Shown: positions 1 through 4,552 of the stretch, piece by piece
Numbering within the stretch: position 1 is the stretch's first letter
Layout of the letters: every line of letters begins with the position of its first letter
Source of the DNA: Candidatus Atribacteria bacterium
GTDB lineage: Bacteria > Atribacterota > Atribacteria > Atribacterales > Atribacteraceae
Assembly: GCA_018056205.1 (NCBI GenBank)
Contig: JAGPGC010000075.1
Location: 1-5,935 of the forward strand
Reading direction: 5' to 3'
Length of the DNA stretch: 5,935 bases
Notes under the pieces: model-generated
The model's database searches: none
What the model was told of the DNA's origin: nothing
The model's input: only the letters and a program-made list of their open reading frames with translations
Translations under genes and position numbers: made by a program

Positions 1-222
1 CATTATGCCTTCCAAAAGAAGTGGCCATCCTCCCTTGGTCCTCATCTCTTGGATGATTACCAGTATCCCACCGACGATAGCAAAGATACCTATCAGTTGA
101 AGAAAAGCAACCGCACTTATTGCTGGCCAAACTAAAATCATAATACCAATTAATATTGCCGCAATCCCTCGCCAAACCAAAGCACTCCAATTTCCGGTAA
201 ATACTTTTTTTTCAAACAGCAT
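1..222 (-). CDS. HdeD/DUF308-like small membrane protein, N-terminal part (cut by left window edge)
   Basis: The first 74 codons of a membrane protein are present and no stop is reached before the window edge. The protein begins MLFEKKVFTGNW and then reads W-x-x-L-V-W-R-G-I-A-A-I-L-I-G, followed by a first hydrophobic helix (about residues 18-32), a W-P turn, and a second hydrophobic helix (about 37-57) ending near IIQEM. The 'RGI(A)AILxGI...WP' pattern and the helix-hairpin layout match the HdeD/DUF308 family, whose full members have about 170-220 residues and six helices in three repeats. E. coli HdeD is tied to acid resistance, but most relatives have no known function. The ATG at 220-222 is chosen because a strong AAGGAGGAG lies 8 bases upstream. 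It is separated from the DUF72 gene by 86 bases with a possible promoter, so it may be a separate unit. The family call rests on half the protein. Confidence 0.78.
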   Translation of the reverse strand, partial: MLFEKKVFTGNWSALVWRGIAAILIGIMILVWPAISAVAFLQLIGIFAIVGGILVIIQEMRTKGGWPLLLEGIM

Positions 223-230
223 TTAATGAT

Positions 231-239
231 CTCCTCCTT
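231..239 (-). promoter_or_regulatory. Strong Shine-Dalgarno site for the HdeD-like gene
   Basis: On the minus strand this reads AAGGAGGAG, ending 8 bases before the ATG at 222-220. It is a near-ideal complement to the 16S rRNA tail and it fixes the start of the left-edge gene. Confidence 0.85.
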
Positions 240-287
240 GATTTTATTTTCCCAGTTAAAATTGAACTTATTTATATTGATATCGAA

Positions 288-296
288 ATTATAGCA
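288..296 (-). promoter_or_regulatory. Candidate extended -10 promoter for the HdeD-like gene
   Basis: The minus strand reads TGCTATAAT, a consensus TATAAT with the TGn extension of extended -10 promoters. Transcription would begin near 281, giving a leader of about 60 bases before the ATG at 222. No good -35 hexamer (TTGACA-like) lies 16-18 bases upstream, which is tolerated by extended -10 promoters. The region is very AT-rich, so a chance match is possible. It lies in the only gap in the window large enough for a promoter outside coding sequence. Confidence 0.45.
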
Positions 297-308
297 AAAA
301 ATTTAATA

Positions 309-1010
309 TTAAGTTTTATTTTTAAGTATTTGGTAAAAACATTGAGCATTTTCGAGCATGTTATGGTCATTATTAAAAAAAGCATATATTTTTTCTGGTT
401 TTAAAGAACAACCATGATCAGCAATTTCTTCCAATTCCTGAGAAAGATAATTGTGATTATACCATCCCGTTCTTCCATGAAAACGAATATATATGATATT
501 GTCAGATAGAATAATTTTATTTTGAAGATCAGGACTGTCGACACTCACCAATACGGCTGGGATCTGTTTCATCTCTTTGATCCATTTTTCTTGAAACCAT
601 TCAGAATTTCTCATTTCGATGGCAAATCGACAATATGGTGGTTGAGGAATGAATTGGAAAAAATGATTCAAGGTATCAAATTGTTTGGGAGTAAATGAGG
701 GAGGTAATTGGAATAGATAAAAATCAATAAGACTTTCCAGAGGTTCAAAAAGGCGGACAAAGGCTTCCCATATAGGATATGATTCCTGATTTAAACGATG
801 AATATGGGTAATGCGTCGGGATACCTTTATTGAAAAACGAATACCCTTCCCCTTTTGCGCCCAGGATTTGATTTGGTTAGGAAAGGGGAATCGGTAAAAA
901 CTGGCATTGAGTTCAACGGCGTTTAATTGGCTGTTTTCAATATACCAGGTAAAATTTTTTCCCTTATTCCAAGAGTAAAACCATCCACTGGTTCCAACAT
1001 AGATTTCCAT
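309..1010 (-). CDS. DUF72 (YecE-like) TIM-barrel protein
   Basis: This is a complete 233-residue protein of the DUF72 family (usual length about 230-290). Family motifs appear in order: the N-terminal VGTSGWFYSW (residues 5-14), VELNASFYRFP (32-42), FSIKVSRRITH (59-69), the strand LFQLPPSF (99-106), AIEMRNSEW (130-138), YIRFHGRTGWY (174-184) and the C-terminal YAFFNNDHNMLENA (209-222). Structures in this family show a TIM-barrel fold related to endonuclease IV/xylose-isomerase-like barrels. The biochemical activity is not established, and the conserved Asp/Glu/His/Arg residues suggest an enzyme with an anion or nucleic-acid-like ligand. There is no signal peptide, so it is cytoplasmic. It follows the sugar kinase gene by 28 bases and probably shares its transcript. 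The ATG sits at the usual N-terminus of the family and has AAGGAGG 13 bases upstream (1024-1030), a rather long spacing. No damage is seen. Confidence 0.93.
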   Translation of the reverse strand: MEIYVGTSGWFYSWNKGKNFTWYIENSQLNAVELNASFYRFPFPNQIKSWAQKGKGIRFSIKVSRRITHIHRLNQESYPIWEAFVRLFEPLESLIDFYLFQLPPSFTPKQFDTLNHFFQFIPQPPYCRFAIEMRNSEWFQEKWIKEMKQIPAVLVSVDSPDLQNKIILSDNIIYIRFHGRTGWYNHNYLSQELEEIADHGCSLKPEKIYAFFNNDHNMLENAQCFYQILKNKT

Positions 1011-1023
1011 GAAAAAGCTTCCC

Positions 1024-1030
1024 CCTCCTT
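1024..1030 (-). promoter_or_regulatory. Shine-Dalgarno site for the DUF72 gene
   Basis: AAGGAGG on the minus strand, continuing as GGG, lies in the 28-base gap after the kinase stop codon. Counted from AAGGAGG the spacing to the ATG is 13 bases, longer than ideal; pairing shifted into the G run would shorten it. It supports separate translation initiation for the DUF72 gene. Confidence 0.6.
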
Positions 1031-1038
1031 AATTCTTA

Positions 1039-2556
1039 CTACAAGCACTCAAATACCTGAACCAAGGATTTATATGCTTGAATAAAAATCGGGTAAAGCT
1101 GATTATAAGTTTCAACATCTTCGGAGAAAGGTCGAAAGCAATCTCGGATTTCTATCAATTCTTCAGCAATTTCAAATCCAGGGAAAATCCCTACCCCTAT
1201 TCCTCCGGTAATAGCTGCACCTAAAGAAGTTGCTTCTTCGAGATATTTCGGTCGTAAAATTTCCAGGTTAAACATACTGGATAAAACCTGTGCCCAAAAT
1301 GCTCCTCGAGCTCCTCCACCAATCATACGCATATTTTCAATCTCCATACCTTGTTCTCGGAAAGCATCGAGGATAATCCGAAGGTTGAAGCTCACTCCTT
1401 CAAGAACCGCCCGGATAATATGAGGTTTTCGATGGCGGGCAGTTAAACCGATAAAAGTACCCCGAGCATGAGGATTCCACCAGGGAGCACGTTCCCCAAG
1501 AAGATAGGGAAGGAACAGAAGACTTTCGGCTCCAGCCGGAACTTTGCTTGCCTCTAAGTTCATTACATCATAGGGACTGATACCCAGTTCGAGAGCAATT
1601 GCTTTTTCTCTTTCACAAATGGCATCCCGACACCACTGGTAAGAACCACCAGCTGCCTGCATGGTACCGGTGGGCATAAATAAACCCTTAGCTAAATGAT
1701 GAAAGGTAAAATTCCTTTTTTCGCTATCATAAAAAGGACTATTGCTTGCTAAAGCAATCCAGGACGAAGAACCCAAATAATTATAGGCTTGACCTGCTCT
1801 TACCACCCCGGCACCGACTGCAGCGCAGGGACCATCTCCACCACCAATCACTACTGGTGTTCCAGGAAGCAAACCGGTTTCTCGGGCTGCTTCTGGAGTT
1901 ACTTCTCCTACCACTTCAGCTGAGGAATAAAGTGGTGGTAGTTTATTCGGATCTATTTCAGCCGCATTTAATATTTCCTCAGACCACTCTTCTTTTACCA
2001 AATCAAATAAATTGGTACCGGAAGCATCGGAATAATCACTGGCAAATTGTCCGGTTAACCGATAAACAATATAGTCTTTTGCCATTAGAAAATATTTAGC
2101 ATTTTTATAAACATCAGGAAAATGATTTTTAAGCCAAAGGATTTTCGCTAAAGAATAATTAGGGCTCAAACGGTGACCGGTAATCTGATAAATCTGATCT
2201 TCGTCTATTTTTTCTTTAACCCAATCGACTTCCTCAACCCCACGACGATCAGCCCAAATGAGAATCCGATGCAAAGGATTCCCGGCTGAATCTACCGGTA
2301 AGGCACCCATCATCTGCCCGGAAAAGCTAACCACGGCAATCTCATCCGGTTTAAAACCGCTATTTTCAATCAATTTTCTCGTCGTGATGGTAACCGCTTC
2401 CCAATAATCTTCGGGATTTTGTTCAACTGACAAAGAATCGGGGAAAAAAGTATCGTAGTCAAAAAATTCACTGTCAATTAAACAGCCATTTTCATCAAAT
2501 AAAGTTGCCTTATTTCCGGTGGTTCCTAAGTCATGAGCCAAGATCAGTTTCGCCAT
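1039..2556 (-). CDS. FGGY-family carbohydrate kinase, xylulokinase-like
   Basis: This complete 505-residue cytoplasmic kinase would phosphorylate a sugar or polyol with ATP. The N-terminal FGGY domain opens with the phosphate-loop [16 protein letters not shown] (6-21). SGQMMG (79-84) and WADRR (101-105) follow. The catalytic base is probably D241 in GGGDGPCAAVGAG (238-250). The C-terminal FGGY domain carries PYLLGERAPWWNPHARGTFIGL-type sequence (350-371) and the ATP-binding signature beginning GGGARGAFWAQVL (413-425). Length and motif order fit XylB-type kinases (about 480-520 residues). One difference matters: E. coli-type xylulokinases have QMHG, with the His contacting the sugar, whereas here it is QMMG (M83). 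The substrate may therefore not be D-xylulose, and I give no gene symbol. No xylose isomerase or sugar transporter is in view. The start lies inside the upstream CNNM gene, 9 bases after AAGGAGG. Confidence 0.92.
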   Translation of the reverse strand: MAKLILAHDLGTTGNKATLFDENGCLIDSEFFDYDTFFPDSLSVEQNPEDYWEAVTITTRKLIENSGFKPDEIAVVSFSGQMMGALPVDSAGNPLHRILIWADRRGVEEVDWVKEKIDEDQIYQITGHRLSPNYSLAKILWLKNHFPDVYKNAKYFLMAKDYIVYRLTGQFASDYSDASGTNLFDLVKEEWSEEILNAAEIDPNKLPPLYSSAEVVGEVTPEAARETGLLPGTPVVIGGGDGPCAAVGAGVVRAGQAYNYLGSSSWIALASNSPFYDSEKRNFTFHHLAKGLFMPTGTMQAAGGSYQWCRDAICEREKAIALELGISPYDVMNLEASKVPAGAESLLFLPYLLGERAPWWNPHARGTFIGLTARHRKPHIIRAVLEGVSFNLRIILDAFREQGMEIENMRMIGGGARGAFWAQVLSSMFNLEILRPKYLEEATSLGAAITGGIGVGIFPGFEIAEELIEIRDCFRPFSEDVETYNQLYPIFIQAYKSLVQVFECL

Positions 2557-3862
2557 GATTATCTTCCTCCTTCAAATCTTTTATTATTAAACGTAGAGTA
2601 ACAATTCGTTTTCCTTTCATTCTCTCAACTTTAAATTGATAATGGTCAATATTAACTATTTCGCCTAATTCTGGTATTTTCCCTAAATGTTCCATCACCA
2701 ACCCTCCAATTGACTCAAATTCCTCGCTTTCGGGGATGGTCAGGGAAAGCAGTTCATTGAGATCGTTAACTGGCGTTGAAGCCTCTACTAAGTATTCGTT
2801 TTTACCAACTTGACGATAGGGCGGCGCTTCCTGGTCATGTTCATCGCGAATTTCACCAACTAACTCTTCAAGAAGATCCTCGATGGTAACCAATCCAGCG
2901 GTTCCTCCATATTCATCCAAAACAATTGCCATATGAATTCTTTTTTGTTGAAGTTCCCTTAGTAGCTCAATAATCTTTTTAGTAGCTGGGATAAAGTGAA
3001 CCGGCCGAATAAATTGTCGAACTTTTATATCACCATTTTCTAACTTTTCTAAAGAAGGAAGCACATCTTTAATATGAACAAATCCTAAAATATTATCTAA
3101 ATCATCCCGAAAAACTGGTATTCTTGAGAAATGGGAATTCATCGATAATTCAAGAAAATCCTTTAGGCTCGAATTGTCTTCAATGCAAACCATATCAGTT
3201 CGGGGAGTCATAACTTCATAGGCCATGGTGTCCCCAAAATCAAACACTTCATTGATTAAAACCTTTTCCTCAATAGGCACCGTTCGTTGCTCAGTGATAA
3301 AGATACGGAGTTCTTCATCGGTATGGGTTGAACGATCAATATGGGTAATACCAAATATTCGAGAGATAAAATCGGTGGAAGCCGAAAGAATAAGTGCCAT
3401 TGGTTTAAAAGCTATTAATAAATATTCTAAGGGCTTGGCTAATCGGATAGACAATGCTTCGGGGTTACTCATAGCAATTCGTTTCGGTACCAGTTCTCCA
3501 AAAACCAGAGAAAGATATGAAATGACTAATGTTACCACAATTAATGATATCTCACCACCAAAACGACCCAGTATCGGCAAGCCAGTTGCCTCCAGTTTCC
3601 TCCCCAGATCGTGGGATAAAGAGATTGCTCCAGTAGCACTGGCAAAAAAACCAGCCATGGTAACGCCAATTTGAATGGTGGCTAAAAATTGGCTGGGATT
3701 TTTCAATAATTGATTGATTGCCTCTACTTGTTTTGATTTGTGGCTTTCGAGAAGTTTTAATTTGCTTCGGCGCAAAGATATAATGGCTATTTCTGAAGCC
3801 GCAAAAAAAGCATTAATAAAAATTAAAATGAATATAAGGAGTATTGTCGTTGCATAACTCAT
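2531..3862 (-). CDS. CNNM/CorC-family membrane protein (DUF21 + CBS pair + CorC_HlyC), probable divalent cation transporter
   Basis: This complete 443-residue inner-membrane protein has the standard family layout. The DUF21/CNNM membrane domain (about 1-190) starts with the helix ending FFAASEIAI (19-27), followed by [15 protein letters not shown] (62-76), a third helix (about 104-120) leading into the hallmark [10 protein letters not shown] (121-130), and a fourth helix (about 145-163). Two CBS domains follow, one around MTPRTDMV to VHIKDVL (218-268) and one around PATKKI to [23 protein letters not shown] (292-338). The C-terminal CorC_HlyC domain (about 350-428) has [19 protein letters not shown]. 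Bacterial CNNM proteins move or control Mg2+/Co2+ and related cations, with CBS domains sensing nucleotide and Mg2+. Older labels such as 'hemolysin' are misleading. The gene starts 24 bases after the peptidase stop and overlaps the kinase start by 26 bases. Its GAAAGGAG (3878-3885) is 15 bases from the ATG, long but acceptable. Confidence 0.95.
   Translation of the reverse strand: MSYATTILLIFILIFINAFFAASEIAIISLRRSKLKLLESHKSKQVEAINQLLKNPSQFLATIQIGVTMAGFFASATGAISLSHDLGRKLEATGLPILGRFGGEISLIVVTLVISYLSLVFGELVPKRIAMSNPEALSIRLAKPLEYLLIAFKPMALILSASTDFISRIFGITHIDRSTHTDEELRIFITEQRTVPIEEKVLINEVFDFGDTMAYEVMTPRTDMVCIEDNSSLKDFLELSMNSHFSRIPVFRDDLDNILGFVHIKDVLPSLEKLENGDIKVRQFIRPVHFIPATKKIIELLRELQQKRIHMAIVLDEYGGTAGLVTIEDLLEELVGEIRDEHDQEAPPYRQVGKNEYLVEASTPVNDLNELLSLTIPESEEFESIGGLVMEHLGKIPELGEIVNIDHYQFKVERMKGKRIVTLRLIIKDLKEEDNHGETDLGS
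2566..2572 (-). promoter_or_regulatory. Shine-Dalgarno site for the kinase, inside the CNNM coding sequence
   Basis: AAGGAGG on the minus strand, 9 bases upstream of the kinase ATG (2556-2554), lies within the last codons of the CNNM gene. A full-strength site in coding sequence, followed by a 26-base overlap, supports the chosen kinase start and suggests translational coupling between the two genes. Confidence 0.8.
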
Positions 3863-3886
3863 ATACTCGCCTTTTTGCTCCTTTCT

Positions 3887-4552
3887 TTAATTACCTTTTA
3901 CCTTAAATAATTCTTGAAAAGCGGAATAAAAACCAACTTCTTGACAAAGTAGGAAAAAATCCTGAATTTCACTACGATTTTTTCCTATCATTAAATTTTT
4001 AACCATAGAATAGGAATTGATATAAAAATCCCTGGCTTGAGCTCTTGAGGTATCATTTTCCTTATCTTTATTACCAAAATTCTGCGGCGCAACCGGAAAA
4101 AGGAAATCAGCAAAACCTTCTTCAAACCATTGAGGAAGCGAAAGGCTATTTTGATGGATGACAGCGTGAAAAAGTTCGTGAGAAAGAGTGTTTTCTAAGA
4201 TACCCTTTTGGGACAAAAGGTAAGGATTACGAAGATGAATCTCACCCTCGCGGTAAACTGCAGCTGACCAATTAGGAAAATTATGGTTTTGAAAAGTGAA
4301 ACCATTGGGATGGAAAATGACTCGTATTTCTATCTCGGTATTTAAACCAGTGTAAAAATAAATAGTATTAGCTGCTCTTTCCAGGCATTGTTCAACTTCT
4401 AATTGTGGGTATTGCATTTGACTAGATAGAGCTACAAAAGTCATATTCAAACACCATCCTGGTGTTTGAAATAATATCAGTAATAATATCACTGTAACAA
4501 GCGCCAGATGGCGCCTGCTACAGTGATATTCATCTTCCACTGGTAAATTCAT
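3887..4552 (-). CDS. Small exported zinc metallopeptidase (gluzincin, peptidase MA-like)
   Basis: This 221-residue protein is probably exported. After a polar start and an S-R-R motif (12-14) comes a hydrophobic stretch LALVTVILLLILF (16-28) ending in QTPGWC, consistent with a signal peptide or N-terminal anchor; the cleavage site is unclear and not a standard lipobox. The mature part has the zinc site HELFH (H125, E126, H129), followed after LPQWF by E-E-G-F-A-D-F, where E145 is the likely third zinc ligand, as in 'WxxEG' gluzincins. The region SYSMVKNL...GFYSAFQELF (180-216) resembles the helices after the active site in peptidase MA-like proteins. The domain is at the short end of this group. 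The frame overlaps the alpha-2-macroglobulin gene by 23 bases. The ATG at 4552 has no good ribosome binding site (AAAAGAG is only one base away), so GTG at 4540 or GTG at 4492 are alternatives. The first third of the gene contains two palindromes, described separately. Substrate unknown. Confidence 0.8.
   Translation of the reverse strand: MNLPVEDEYHCSRRHLALVTVILLLILFQTPGWCLNMTFVALSSQMQYPQLEVEQCLERAANTIYFYTGLNTEIEIRVIFHPNGFTFQNHNFPNWSAAVYREGEIHLRNPYLLSQKGILENTLSHELFHAVIHQNSLSLPQWFEEGFADFLFPVAPQNFGNKDKENDTSRAQARDFYINSYSMVKNLMIGKNRSEIQDFFLLCQEVGFYSAFQELFKVKGN
4446..4470 (-). repeat. Perfect inverted repeat (11-bp arms, 3-base loop) in the peptidase signal-peptide region
   Basis: Arms TTCAAACACCA (4446-4456) and TGGTGTTTGAA (4460-4470) are exact reverse complements around TCC. 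In the transcript it would form an 11-bp hairpin encoding FQTPGWCLN of the peptidase. The downstream sequence (ATATGACTTTTG) has no U-tract, so it is not a normal intrinsic terminator. It lies 14 bases beyond the larger palindrome at 4485-4530, making a tandem pair of hairpins at the start of one gene. Confidence 0.85.
4485..4530 (-). repeat. 46-base near-perfect palindrome at the alpha-2-macroglobulin/peptidase junction
   Basis: The arms are 4485-4506 and 4509-4530 around a 2-base centre (GA). The outer parts are AATATCACTGTA and TACAGTGATATT, the inner parts GCGCCA and TGGCGC. Twenty of 22 positions are Watson-Crick pairs. The two exceptions (4500/4515 and 4497/4518) are A/C on the plus strand, which become U-G wobble pairs in the minus-strand mRNA, so the RNA stem is unbroken. 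The edge coincides with the last base of the alpha-2-macroglobulin TGA stop (4532-4530), and the whole element is read in frame by the peptidase gene (YHCSRRHLALVTVIL). The GC-rich core contrasts with the AT-rich surroundings. No U-tract follows, so it is unlikely to be an intrinsic terminator. It may be a dispersed palindromic (REP/MITE-like) element or an RNA control structure. Confidence 0.9.

Noticed and set aside
303..312. TTAATATTAA palindrome at the end of the DUF72 gene, considered as a terminator or operator
   Set aside because: Short, all A/T, no GC stem and no hairpin followed by a T run on the minus strand; likely chance in an AT-rich gap.
1741..1758. Inverted repeat ATTGCTT / AAGCAAT with a 4-base loop
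   Set aside because: A 7-bp AT-rich stem within conserved kinase coding sequence (around ALASNSP); this size is expected by chance and has no supporting context.
1746..2099. A 117-codon open frame on the plus strand opposite the kinase gene
   Set aside because: Low-complexity, Leu/Arg/His-rich translation antisense to conserved FGGY kinase sequence; no family resemblance or ribosome binding site.
3225..3674. A 149-codon open frame on the plus strand opposite the CNNM gene
   Set aside because: It lies wholly antisense to a well-conserved CNNM/CBS coding sequence, has no recognisable domain, and its composition is that of a reverse-complement shadow.
4485..4530. The large palindrome as an intrinsic transcription terminator for the alpha-2-macroglobulin gene
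   Set aside because: On the minus strand the sequence after the stem (ATTACTGATATTATTT) is not a run of U, and the coding frame of the next gene continues straight through it.
4485..4530. The large palindrome as a transposed element with target-site duplication
   Set aside because: Flanking bases (TAAT on the left, CATC on the right) show no direct duplication, so insertion cannot be shown from this copy alone.
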